DNA of 64,000 bases from Ectocarpus siliculosus (taxonomy: Eukaryota > Sar > Phaeophyceae > Ectocarpales > Ectocarpaceae), in the NCBI GenBank assembly GCA_000310025.1, contig FN649736.1, positions 1,098,736-1,162,735 of the forward strand. The letters are read 5' to 3'. Below, piece by piece: positions 36,798-49,300 of this stretch. Each line of letters begins with the position of its first letter. Position 1 is the first letter of the stretch. Position numbers and translations under genes: made by a program. Below the pieces are notes generated by a model. That model saw only the letters and a list, made by a program, of their open reading frames with translations, did no database searches and was not told the DNA's origin.

Positions 36798-39700
36798 GGG
36801 GGAAGTCGTGTGCGAGTGCGAAGTTCCCGAATGCAGCCCGTGCCCGATCGGATCCTCGGGTCACGGAAAGAGGCACTGGCACGTCTTTGATCGCATCGCC
36901 AGGAAACCGATCGTGGAAGTATCCACCTGGAGGTACGTTGTGGATGGCCGGCCTCTCGTGGCCGCTATCGGGGACCGGTGGTCTGTTTCTCCGAGCCCAT
37001 TTCACCCTTTTCCGTGCCACGCCGATGTTGATGACATTCACGAACCTGTTGGCCATGTGTATTGTAACCCCAACGATCGAACACTTCAGTCCCTATGTCT
37101 GAACATTAACATTGTACTCGCTTGCCCACGCTTCACCCCGCTCCACGCTCAGCCGGAGGACGGCCGAAACGATAGCGGCCACCATGGCGGCACGACCCAG
37201 GAATTCGCCCGCAAGCGGGAAGGGAACGGCCACCGGCATGGCCAGGAGGATGGCACAAATGACGGTGAGCAAACGGGAAATATCACACAAGAAAGGAGGC
37301 TTTTCGTGCAGAGCCAAAGTTGAAACGACAAAGAAAAATAATGTTGCAAGAGGTGATGTAAGCGTAGCGGTGTCGATTGTTGGATTGGGTAACCTCCTGG
37401 TTTTGTTCGTCCTTGTCAATAGACATGAGCGTTCGATGTCAGTATCGAGCAGGAGTATATCTATCATCGATGGTGCTGCCTCCCCAACTTGAAGTTGGCG
37501 GGCTAACTGACCCAAACGAACTTAACGGCACCTGGTTCATGTCAATGCTGTCATGCCCGCGAAGATTTCGGAGGAGGTCGAGGGAAACGCCAAGGCCAAG
37601 GGCAAGGGGACGGAGGAGGCCGAGGGAAACGCCAAGACCAAGGGCAAGGGGACGGGCAAGCGGAAGGTGCCCAGGGCGGCGGCCGAGGCGGTAAGTAATG
37701 TCGCACATGAATTGAGACTTTTTGTGAAATGGCAAACGTGAAATGACAAGGAAAAAAATAGCTTGCAAGACATGATGGCGGTGTTGGTTGGTGTAGCTGG
37801 GGTACTTGTCCTGGTTTGTTCGTCCGCACTATGGACGGGAGCATTCAATGTCAGTACATTGTAGCAAACGGGAGTAAGTCCATCATCGATTGTGCTGCCT
37901 CCCCAACTTCACGTTGGCTGGCTGAACGGCCCAAACGACCTAACGGCACCTGGCTCTCACTGTTGTCATGCTTCGAGCAGTCGTAGAACAGGACACATAT
38001 TCTACCTCTGGTGCAGTTACTTCCGTCGTCCTCTAGTCCTTGCTCTTGCTCTTGTTCTTGCTGCTGTCGTCATTTTTATGTGGTGCTGGTGCGCTGTCCG
38101 GAGGTTAGTGAGGTCAGGTGATGCACGTGCATCGCCACTTCCATTTGATATCCCTGGCCGATCTCGTTTTTTGTCCGTTTTCCTTCCCGCCCGGTCCGTG
38201 CCTTCTGCTGTGGACCCCTGACGGCGTCGATGGAACCTCTTCCGCTACCGCCTGCACTACCGTCGCCTCCTGCGGGAAGGAGTCGCAGTTCCCCAAGAAG
38301 AGCCCGCGGATCGGAACGGAGTTCCAGGTGAGGGGTAGAGGTACAGCCTAGAAACGAACACGACTGCTCGAAGGTTTGATGTGGGAGGAGGTGGAGATTG
38401 TAGCGGCAAGGCTACCTCTTGCTGTGCGTGCCTTGATGTAGATGAAGTAAAATGAGGTTTGTTGACACTCTCGTCGCATTGCGGAAATCGAATCACCACA
38501 CACACGTGTTTCGCTTCACGACAAGAACAAGAAGGCCACGTCCGTGTTCGTGTGCTTGATTGCATATCTCGCGTTGTGGAGCAAACGGTCAGCGTTTACG
38601 GAGCGGTGCTCTATGGTGCGATTGTTGTAAATGCGTTTGGCGTCCTCTCACTGCTGTCCTCGGCATGAATGTTTTGGAAGCCGTATTGACGTTGGTCTGT
38701 TGGGTATTTTTCCGTGACGACCGACGATCTGCTATGCTACAGTGGTACTGCAGACTCCTGTCGGTGGGTGCCGGGTGGCACACTTGGTATCTTCTACCAT
38801 CTGTGAAGTTGGACATGTGGGGGGCGTGGGGATTGCTAGAACAAGACTCGAGCCAGAACCAATACCTGGAGGCGGCTTGCGAGTCACTGCTGCTATTCCG
38901 CACCTCTCTCTTGCTCGTGGCAGGCGGTGCTGCCCCCGTTGCCCCCGCTCGGGCCACGGCCTGGCTGGAGCGAGGACAAGTGCCGCAAGGCGTGGGGTGC
39001 CCCGGCGGACGCTATGTCCGAGGAGGACAAGGTACATACGGAGAAAGTCGTGTGGCTGGAGCGAGTGGCAAGGGAGGAAAAAACACGGACTGATTTTTCG
39101 TTCTTCCCTGAGGTTCCGTCGAAACAGGATGAACGGTAGTTCTCTCGGTTGTATTCCGTTCTCCAAGTAAGGATGTACCGGCATTGCGAGCAGAAAATTA
39201 TGACGTTTGTCAAGCGGTCTAGGCTCAAGATGGCAGAAGCAGACTACGGTACAGGAGAGGTCGTAGCTGTAGGTGGTGCATGTATCGCGTGCGCGTCCAA
39301 GTAGAATCCTAGGCGGCATGGCAGTGTTTCCTCGCATAATTGTTGCTTAGATCCCCGTTTTTTGGTAAGTCCGCCACCGGACGATCGGCTCCCTCTCCGT
39401 CCTTTACAGCACAGCACAAGGCGTGTTGCTTTGATAATACCATCATGGCGACGCCACCAATCACAACACAAGAGCAAGGTACAAGCCCAACAAATGAAGT
39501 TGTTTGTCGTGCGCGGTTCCCTCTTCCCTGCGGCAGTCCATGGACCTCTTTAAGGCCCAACTCTTGACGGAGTTCCGGGCGGACATCCCGGAGGACGAGG
39601 TATGAGAAACGCGGGCAAGAAAGGATATGGTAGTGCATAGGGGGGAGGGGGTGCTCATGATTGGAGTATGCAGCAGGTGTTGTTGTGTACACGGTGTCTC

Positions 39701-40632
39701 CAGCGTGTACCAGTTCAGTATTTCCAGAGAGTAGGTGTCGCCTGGCAAACAGGGAGGGAGGCTCCGCCTTGTTTCATGTACTCTCAGTACGCGTCCAAAC
39801 TTCAAAGTCAGGCGGTCGACAGCGACCAACCCTGTTTGATTGTGGCTTATGCGATAAGCGTCCCGTTCGTGTAGAAGTCGTTTTTCGTTTGATTTACAGC
39901 ACTGGAATCGGAGTAGAAGGCTCCCGAAGCCTACATCCAATATCGGGCTCTTTTCTGCTGGTGGTTAATCTGTCGGTCTTATCATCCCCGCACTCAAGAC
40001 GATCCGATCATTGTGGCGTGTCTTCGTCCCCCCTGTCCCCTCCCTCCACTAGATCCTGGAGACCCTCCGCGCCACGGAGGAACTGGGGATCGGTTACCCG
40101 TGGTTCGCATCGGTCCGCGCTACTCTGGCGCAAAAGGTGGCCGCCAAGGCCCAAGCCACCGCCGCCACCGCCGCCGCCGCCGCCTCTGCCGGAAACGTCA
40201 ACAGCCTGTGGANNNNNNNNNNNNNNNNNNNNNNNNNNNNNNNNNNNNNNNNNNNNNNNNNNNNNNNNNNNNNNNNNNNNNNNNNNNNNNNNNNNNNNNN
40301 NNNNNNNNNNNNATGCGGTGGTGGCGGCGGCGGCGGTGGCGGCGGTGGCTTGGGCCTTGATGGCCACCTTTTGCGCCAGAGTAGCGCGGACCGATGTGAA
40401 CCGCGGGTAACCGGTTCCCACTTCCTCCGTGGCGCGGAGGGTCTCCAGGATCTAGTGGAGGGAGGGGAGTGCCGCCGCCGCCTCTAAGGAGGCGTTTAAC
40501 GCCTTATCCTCTGGAGGGGGCGCGGTCTCCGCTGGTGCCCCCTCCGCCGCCGTCCCCTCTGCGGAGGCCATGGCCGCCTCTTCCTCGGGTGCCTCGCCCT
40601 CTAGCGAGGCTGCTGATTCTTCTTCGGCGTGA
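36798..40632 (+). CDS. Probable chromatin protein with ELM2-like motif, partial
   Basis: Exons 36798-36932, 37153-37264, 37565-37690, 38289-38327 (or a start at 38280), 38924-39031, 39537-39599 and 40053-40212 (cut by the gap) join in phase. A possible last exon is about 40456-40632 (Ala/Ser-rich, ending in TGA). The first recognised exon opens in phase 2, so the 5' end is missing. The N-terminal part has a Cys-rich segment (CECEVPECSPCP) followed by GHGKRHWHVFDRI. Next come a basic stretch, a 14-residue repeat (EGNAKAKGKGT type) and RIGTEFQAVLPPLPPLGPRP, which resembles the start of ELM2 domains (R-V-G-x-x-Y/F-Q-A-x-I/L-P). Then WSEDKCRKAW and, in the last exon before the gap, TLRATEELGIGYPWF and an Ala-rich run. 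ELM2 proteins recruit histone deacetylases; the function here is inference. I see no SANT or GATA domain. Confidence 0.55.
37153..37985 (+). repeat. Tandem duplication of an exon plus intron
   Basis: The introns starting at 37265 and 37691 are homologous. Both carry an ATATCACAC/ATGTCGCAC start, a region with GAAA(C/T)GACAA(A/G)GAAAAA, then GGTTTTGTTCGTCC or GGTTTGTTCGTCC, and near the end GTGCTGCCTCCCCAACTT and AACGGCACCTGG. The exons before them (37153-37264 and 37565-37690) share GCAAGCGG(G)AAGG near their 3' ends. The period is about 425 bp. The second exon also has an internal 42-bp tandem repeat. Confidence 0.85.
40037..40469. repeat. Inverted repeat of an exon flanking a gap
   Basis: The left arm (about 40037-40181) and right arm (about 40318-40469) are reverse complements at about 95 percent identity. 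The left arm is the intron end and exon of the ELM2-like gene. In the right arm the same exon is readable on the minus strand but with several amino-acid changes and few silent ones. The space between is a 100-N gap plus about 36 bases. Confidence 0.85.
40213..40312. other. Scaffold gap of 100 N
   Basis: A run of 100 N in the loop of the inverted repeat. A long palindrome is hard to clone and sequence, which may be why assembly stopped here. The true size is unknown. Confidence 0.99.
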
Positions 40633-43366
40633 TGCCTCATCTGGGGAGGGCCCGCACGCTTGCGGCAGTACTATAGTCCATCTCTCTTCTTGTACAGTAA
40701 TTAGCCGACTGAAGATGAGCGTGGGGGGTTGTACTGATATCGGTGTCGGTGTTGTGGTGTTGGTGGGTGCGGTACTAGTGGATGAAACTCGTCGCGAAAC
40801 CAATTTACAACATTAGACTACTTAATTGAGTGTGTGACCCGTTTGTTGACCGTACTACGGTACCCATTTGAAAGGTGTAGGGAAAAGTTTACCGCGTTTA
40901 TTTATTTATTTTCCGTCCGTCCATCTTGTGGTGATACACGGCTTTGCATCCTTCAGACTGTCTTGTGTTTCTGTTTTTTAATGGATCGCGTATCCCGTCT
41001 ACAGCCATGATAGAAAACGAACAGACGCTTCCCTGGAATATGTACTGCTGTATATTAGATGGACTTCCTTGTTGTTGGAGGGGGTTTCAATTCAAGGGTA
41101 GGTGTTGGGCCCGGTCTCCGCATGGCAGAACCTCGTGTGTTTGTTGCAACGTGCACCCCGTGGTAAACCCGTGGCATGTATAATATCGTGGAGTGATGAC
41201 TGAGATTTAGTGCGGTGATGGTGTAGAATATTTATTTAATCTGGTGGTGGTGTGGGATCTGTTTTGACGACGACAGGGGAGCGCCGCGTGGTAATGGTGG
41301 AGGGTGGCTTGGATTCTTGGTTGTCAAAGAAAATCAAACAGGCAAGCTATCCTTCCTGCTGTGTCGACGCTGTGGTGTGGCGTTCCAGCCGCAAAGAGTG
41401 ATCGTTTCCTAGAGCACGCCGCCTGTCGTTGAATTGTTGTTTGGGGGAGGGGGGAGAACACAAGAGATTAGGATTGATTGTACAGTACCTGGTACGGGAG
41501 GATGTGGGTTGTGTCTATCTACGCTGTGGTGTTCCGACCGGGAAGAGTGAGCAGATTGATTCCTAGAGCATGCCGCTACATATCATTGTACATACCTGGT
41601 AATTTAATTGAGGATGTGGGTGTGGGTTACTCTTGCAAAGTTTGAGCTTGTAACGTTGTGTGATGCACGTCGTCGATTGTCGGCATGGAGGGAGCAAGTT
41701 TGCCGAGCACTTCGGCGTGATGAATGCAACCATTTTCCAAATAAAGGCGCAACGTGATGCGGTGAGTGCGATGTGCTGACGTGGTGGCGTTGACGTGTCG
41801 TGGTTCCTACAGCAGTACGTGTTGGCGGCTCGAGAGATGGCAGCGTGTAATGCAATAAGTACAGCTTTTGGCGATCCAGGGACATGACATTTTTTGCTGA
41901 AGGTCTTTTTGTAGGAATGAATGGATTGTACTCTGTAGGATGCATGGACTCTACGCAACGGAGCCAAAGAAACCGATCGCAACTTTTGGTGGGGCAGTTG
42001 GCTTGTGAACACGGAAGGCGCCCGCGTCATTTGGACCAGTACCAGAGTACGGACATTAGAAGGTGCTGAGTGTTAGACCGGAACGTTTTTTAATGTGAAG
42101 ACAACAACAACAAGAACAACCACGCAGCGATAGAACCATGGTGTTTTCTGGCCGTGTGAATACCATTCGCCCGCGCGGGGCGATATTCTTAGATTGCCGT
42201 GGGCCACGGCTGCATCTATCTCCCGTTGGGTTCGACGAGGCGAGCCGGGAGAAGACTAAAACTTACTCGGTGCCCTTTGTGTCCGGATGATGATGGATGG
42301 TCAGGCCCGGTCACCGTCAAGAGGCCGCGGCCTGGTATTTCGCGAGGAATTTTTGCTGTCACAAGAATCTGGTACGTACCCGTTTTCTCAGCCGGGATGT
42401 TGTAGAAACCCAAACTTTCGGTTGGGGAACATTTTTTCCGTCCTCCCTTGTGCCTCCAAGGTCACGTTGGTTGACGTATGCATGCATGGACGCCACGCTT
42501 GTGTGACAATGAGAACCGAAATCGTTGGTCGCAACTATGTACTGTAACTAACTACAGTCCGTGTAACACTCTGCTTCCGCTCAAGTAGCAACGCGCGTCT
42601 GCAGCAGCACTCACTCCCCTGTTGCCTACAACGACACCCGTTTATTAAACGCGAAATATCGATCGCAACCATCTCGTCGACCAATCGATAAAATATCTAC
42701 TCCCACACTGCATATAAATGTCGACCCTGTCAGATACCACGAGAAATGATGTCGGTTTCGTACACAGCTCTATTAAAAACTACGTTGTTGCGGCTCGCCA
42801 AGCAGGCATTTGCCTTCAAGAACTCACAAAATGACGGTACACAGATGGACAAACCAGTGGCAAACAAAAAATACCAAAATAACCCCCGACCGAGCGGTTC
42901 CTCGTGCGCTCCTACCACACAACAAATGCGCAAGACAACCGGAAGATGCAAAGTGCCGCTTCAAGATCACGATAGAGATAATCCCAACTTTTATGGAAGT
43001 CTATTTTTTTTCATATAATATGCATACAGCAAAGGAAACGCACGTCTGTGCCGCTCCTAACGACACCCCCAACCTGCAGAATCGCTCGCATTTTTCTCGA
43101 ACAGCCTACAACCACAACTTCACTCGAAAAGTCTACAACAAATCACCAGCCCCGAAACACCAAATAAACCAAAACGTGTCAACAGCAAGACCAAGAACAA
43201 TTTTCTATTTTAGAGGAGAGCTGGCGACTCTAAACCCCAATGACATCAAGCATTCAATGTACGACCTTCATGAGAACACGTCTAACATGGACCAACCCCT
43301 TGGAGACTCTCGACAGCAGAGGCTACATTGCGTGGAACACGCCGCAAAAGCCTGCACCACGTTTCA
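40633..43366. other. Convergent intergenic region
   Basis: Lies between the 3' ends of the ELM2-like gene (+) and the transporter gene (-). No gene recognised. It holds a small diverged direct repeat (about 41360-41430 and 41515-41580, both with CTGTGGTGT and CCTAGAGCA(C/T)GCCGC) and a copy of the ATGTGAAGACAAC dispersed repeat at 42086-42120. A long frame on the plus strand through 42810-43634 runs antisense to the transporter 3' end and is not credited. Confidence 0.45.
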
Positions 43367-46300
43367 TCAAGTCATTTCCTTGTGTTTTCCGTACGACCCA
43401 AACCACCCCACCGGGGCCGCCGCCGGTACATCGTTATCGTTGTTGCGAAGGGTACCCTCTTCTCCCGCGAACGCGGGGTCTCCCCCGTATACACCACCCG
43501 GCACAGTGCTCTCCTGCACCATTGACATGCGGAAGGACGACTCCGGGTCTGATTCCTCCGTCACGCCCACCATTTCGTCCAACACGGACGAGGGGAAATC
43601 GTCCTCGTTAACTTCTTCCGTTTCTTGCAGCTGAAACGGTTCCTCCGCGCCTTCTTCCGCATCCGTTGCTTCTGCGTCCATGAGCGTGTCGTTGCCCTTG
43701 CCCCCCCCCATGCCCACTAGCTCCGATATTTGCTCGCTTTGAGCAACCAGGCACGCCAACAGAATTACGCCCGCTCCAACAAGGGCATTCGGCCCCATGG
43801 TCTCTTTCAAGAACAGTACCGACACCAGCGTGGCCCACAGAGGCTCCGTGCTAAATATAACGCTGGATGAGAAGCATTGGGATGTCGTCGCAGGGGAAAC
43901 GGGAGGAGCATGTGGGGTCCGGTTGACTTGTTAGATTGAACATTCGAAACAACGAAAAAACGCCACCAAGGCGGTCTTGTTCAACAATTTCTGAAACGCT
44001 TTCTCGCAAAGATGGTGCGGAAGGCGTCCGTCCGTTAACTCGAGCGAAAACATGTCCTTCGGCCATTTGATCAAAGTCTTCGGCTACAGTCAGGACAAAG
44101 CAAAACAGGGCTTCACCTCATTTCAGCCGCAGGTACTTTCTCCAGGCAAACAGTCTCCAGCCAAATAGCGAGCGAGGTGGTCACCAGCCCGGTGTAGCTC
44201 AAAGCAGCCAAAATTTGAGGATCTTTGACGAAGCTGAGCGGAAAACAAACACAGAAGGAGAAGCGATCATTGAGGCACAGCTTCATAGGTTGTGGGATAT
44301 CTCTCTCTGGGTGTAGAGAAAGTAGCATGTTTGTAACGACTCGTTAGAAAATCACTTCAAGCGAGAGGTCTTCACTACCTTCCTGATCTTTTCCTCTCGA
44401 GGGTGAGATAACTTTACGTACGTGTATCGCGGATGGCTCACCTGAAATCCGGAAGATGGCCGCCGGCTGAAAACGTACACCAGATTCCTGTCAGTGCGGC
44501 GACGGAAATCAGCTGCCCGATGGACAGCTGTAAGCTTTTCCCCGGGAACTTTTCCATGTAGTGCTGAACGGACACACAACAATACGATCGCGTGCAGAGC
44601 GTTAGGGCATGAGTTTGCTTGGAGTAGAGTCATGTGTCGGCGATAGGCCGGTCAGCTAAATACCGAAGGATGCAAAGAAGAAAACTATTGCTACTTCTAC
44701 ACAGTACTTCTATTCACGGAGTAAAGAACGACAACTCGTGTACCTCTATGAAACGTTGTACGCTACTCTGTAGGCCTCCACACGGGCAACGACAAACAGC
44801 GAGAGGGAGACAGCAGCGGTACATGGCGTCCACGAAAACAAAAAAAACGGTACCAACCTCAATCCGTGTGAAAGCCACGCCGAACCCGACGGCCTGAGCC
44901 ACACACCACAGATCGTTCCAAGACGCGTGGGCGTCTCCCAACTCAAGAAACCCGGTGCCGACGAGGGCAAGCAAGGACGCCGCCACCGTCACGCGCTTGA
45001 TGCCCTTGCCAGTCACAGCATCCAGCAATGGGACGACCACCTGCCGCACAACAGCCATACGGAATGGAGACCAGCACCATTGGCAAAGAGGGGAAGAATG
45101 ATTTAACGTCGGGTTGTGGGAGAGGAAAAACACAGCTCACAGCCCAGGTTTAACCGTTAGACCGAGTACACCCCACTCACGGCATGCATGCAGGGATACG
45201 AGTTCAACAATTACCGGATCCGCACTACATTATTATCCCAAGTGCATAGAAAGTTTAAATCTACCATGTTACCATTTTCTTTTATCTTGTGTTGCCGTCT
45301 GGCGTGTGCTCTCCGCTATTTGCTAGCGCGGTGTTGGCGGCAGCACGGCAGTTATGCGGCATTCCCGCGGAGGGCATGTCCTCGTCTAGTTCTTGGGTCA
45401 GCTTCATCACAGCAAACAGAAAAGGACCACGGCCTGTTGAACCCCTGCTCTCACCACTGTCAAGCTGCAGAGAAAGGCGCAGACGGAGGCATCCGAAGTT
45501 TCCAAGCCGATGGCCTGAGTGAAGTACCCGAGAGCAACCCACACCCCTACCTCCATGCCTGGTTTTCGTGCGAGAGGAAAGGCGATTGCGGTGTCGAGAA
45601 AAGTGTGGCATAAACAAGACAACGCGTGAACTATGTAGCCAGAACCACCGCGTAGTACTGTAGCATGATGCGTGTGCGGCTGTAGCACTATACTACGGTC
45701 GGTCGGTAGTGCCATCTTATCTGGTACAGGCATGGACGAAACCGAGAGTGTGTCTCCATGAGTGAGTGCAACCGCCAAGAGTCAATAGTCTTGTAACTTA
45801 CGGGCGGCAACGAGGTCGATGAGACAGAGCCCCCATCAAATGGACATCGCGGCAGAAATTGGAGTTACCAATGGTGCACCTCTCAGTGGGTTCGTGGTCA
45901 AGGTGCCCACAGCATGCAAAAACCACCAGCTGACGCAAAGTGTCAGAGCTGTTCAAAAAGGTACTACCTGTAATTTGTTTGCACCCTTTCCCTCCGTGGG
46001 TCTCTTTTTTCGCGGTCGCGTCATGAATCTTCAATGTGTATAATAGGAAGGTACGGACATCCAAATCATCCCGTTGAGCATTGAGCCCGTTCCACAATGA
46101 TACGTCGGCCGAGAACAAAAAAAAACAGAATTGGCGACAAACAAAAAAATATGCTTGACAATCACTCGGTCGTCGTGAACTCGACACATATGCAGAGGTA
46201 CAACTTCGGACGTATGCACAAGACTACTGAAAACCAAAAACTACCGTGTACGACACAAGATAACACACCCCCTGGACCGATTGTCAAAGCTCGATTATCA

Positions 46301-49300
46301 ACAGCAGAAAGAGCGGGGGTGCCCAAAACGGTGGCGTTGAAGCCGCCTGGTGAAGAGCTCTCCGAACACGCATCCTTTCGTTAGTGCATCCTCTCCGTCG
46401 TGGAGTAATCGAGCTTTTGAAAATCGGTCCAGGGGGCGCGTGATCTTGTGTCGTATCCGGTACGGTACATCCCGGAGGCGGGGAGCGGCATGTTTTGGTT
46501 TTTCCCCGCGCCCTTCCCGAGGCACTTGTCGTGGACAGATTTTCATCACCAGTCATTATTCGTATTTTCAACAAAGCATGAATGTTACAAGTACACCAGT
46601 AACAGTACTACTCCGAGTAATGGTTTTGTCAGAACACCGGGATCAGTGTTGGATATTGGGTATCGAATATCGATACAAAACTGATATATATCGCCGATAC
46701 GAATCGGTATTTATATCGGTATTCGATACTCGATATTTTGGCCCCCTTTTTCCGGGGGGGGGTCAGTTTCCCAGCTGTCTACCCCCTTTTTTCGCTCCCC
46801 GGAGGCGCCTGCTATGCGCCTACTCCTGTCGCCCCCCACTGCCATCACAACCACACAACACACACACACCAGCCCCTGCCAGCCACACACCACACCAACA
46901 GCGCCTGTGTCTCAGCTCCTGAGAACCACATCGGTGTGCAACATGAGCCTTCAAGAATTCGGCTTTGTCGCCGGCGATAGCGCTGCCTCTGCCGAATGAG
47001 TAGTAGCAGTCATCCCCGTTAATTTTAGAGTCAGCTTGCCTCCTTACGTAGATTTGGCGTTTCCCGCAGTTTCAGCAGTAGAACTGCTACATTAGTGCGA
47101 ACAGAGGCCGTACCTCCTGCGGACAATTTATGCTGTGTGAACTTGGTTTTGGGACTTGTAATACGTAATGGCAAGGTGTGCTTGATTTCATGTCCGACCA
47201 CTTGGGCGTGTGATGAATAGAGGTAGGTGATGTCGTCGTGTTCGAGTTTGGCAAGCGTTTGATTTTCGCACATAATGTTTTCGCCATGTTTTTTCTTTTG
47301 TTTCCTTTTGGCTGTTGGTTTTTCTAGAGTTGATACTCGCTCGAGGTGCATTGCTGATTGTTGGGCACCCACAACTGGTGGGTGGAATTTTGCATGCATA
47401 ACTTTGAAGGTAGTAAGAAAATATAAAACCAAGTGTTCGAGTTTTTTTCGCTTTTTTTTGTCGTGAAATCCTGCTCGCAGCCGAGCTTGCACTGATTCGA
47501 TCGCAACCGTACGGCGGTGTTGTAGTGTGTACGTGTATACACACATGCACACTGACTGTAAAATGTAAAATATATCTGGTGGACATAGCTACACAACCAA
47601 CTCCTGCCTCTTGCACGATGCAGTTTTTTTTTTTTTGTATGCGCAACATCACGTCACAACGTGTGCCCGCTGTTGTTGTGCCCGTGATGTTCAACTAACT
47701 AACTGCACACACCTGGCACCTGGCAAACACCACTACTTGCATGCCGCCGGACCATGCGCGCACGTCTTGCGCACTGCTGTATACTTCAGATAAGGGTTCG
47801 GGTGTGCCAGGGTACGTGTAGTTGCGTAACGCTCGCTCTTCTAGTAACCTGAGGCCTTCAAAACAGCCGTATCGATATCGAGTATCTCGATACTCGATAC
47901 GTATCGAGCCATTTTCGGGATATCGAACAAAATATCGGTATTTGTGTTTTTTTCTCGATACGATTGGCGTATTGTATCGAACCCTTCTGCCCGACCAATA
48001 TCCAACACTGACCGGGATAAACAAATGGCGGGCTCGACAATCGTTTGTCGTCGTGCAACGTATCTGGGATCTCTGACCCTTCACCTGCGATTAAAACCTC
48101 TTTTTGGCGGAAGTCAGCGAAGGGTAAAGATGCCCCCGCAGCAATCGCGAACCGCACGAACGCCGCTGTAGCGTTGGACACCTCGCCATGCTGCTCGACG
48201 AATTTGACCTATTCATAGATATGTGGGGCGGGCAGAGGGGGTCCCAACAAGCGTTTACTTTTCAGACACACAAGAGGAGGTCGCACGAAAAAAGGTTGTA
48301 CACAGGCATATGCATACAGCAGTACAAAAGGCATGCGGCCGATACTTCAAAACACACACAAGCCAGCCGTACAGGTCTGGTCGAGCCTAGGGTCAATCAT
48401 ATGTCAGAGTGTGAAGATATTCGTATGTACTATCCATATACCGTGCCTATAAGGTGTACTTGCAAGTTCCACGTCTTCAACAGTCAAACGGCGGACGAAC
48501 GCGGAATGACCAAGGTACAATCGACGATGGTTTACACGATGACCCAGGCACTTGCTTCAACCACGCATGCGTGGCGCAGGAATTCGGCGAAACTAATTTT
48601 GATCTGCTGAATGTTTGTTCAGTACATGCACAATAGATGAGCAAGATATGTTTTCGATTTTTCGCTCAACTGTTGTAGGCAGCTCTCTGCCCTGCGACAG
48701 CTGCCAACCCCGAAGAACGCCGACCACGTACCGCAGGGAAGTTGGTGCCCCAGAGCAGAGCAACCCCGAGCAAGAGGGCTCGATACTTCCAGTAATCCCA
48801 CCCCTTGGCCACCTCCGTGGGCTGCCGCTGCTGCTGCTGCTGCTGCTGCTGTCCCCCCTCCGTCACCGCCGCCCCTTTCTGTACCTCTTCCAGTCCACTT
48901 ATGCCAATCTTGATCGCGTTCAGCGCGCCCTTCTTGGGTGCTCCTCCTCGTCCTCTTGGTGCCCTTGCTCCCGGGGCAACTCCTCTCTTCGTCGCGCGGA
49001 GCGCACCCGCCGCCGCGGCTCTCCGGCCTCCTCCGCCTGCTGCAACTTGCGGTTGTAACAGTCTTCTCCGCCTGCTGGGTGAGTTGCTGCTGTCCGAGCC
49101 GGACAAGCAGAGTGGATCGAAGTCACTGGTGGCATCTTCGCGAGCCCCTGACATGGAGCTCGTACATCGGCTCCGGCCGTAGCTGGCTGCTGGGGCTCCC
49201 AAGGAATCACCCACAGGACGCGTGCGCGTCAGCTGTGGAAGGCTGGTGAAAGCCGACACCGCGGCTGCGCAGTACAGCACGATCGCAGCTGTGCTTGGTG

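Noticed and set aside
40452-40640. Minus-strand Ala/Glu-rich frame next to the inverted repeat
   Set aside because: Low-complexity sequence open on both strands; the plus-strand Ala/Ser frame fits the gene orientation better.
42810-43634. A 274-codon plus-strand frame
   Set aside because: Its 3' part is antisense to the transporter's last exon and the rest lies in its 3' flank; no domain or splice structure.
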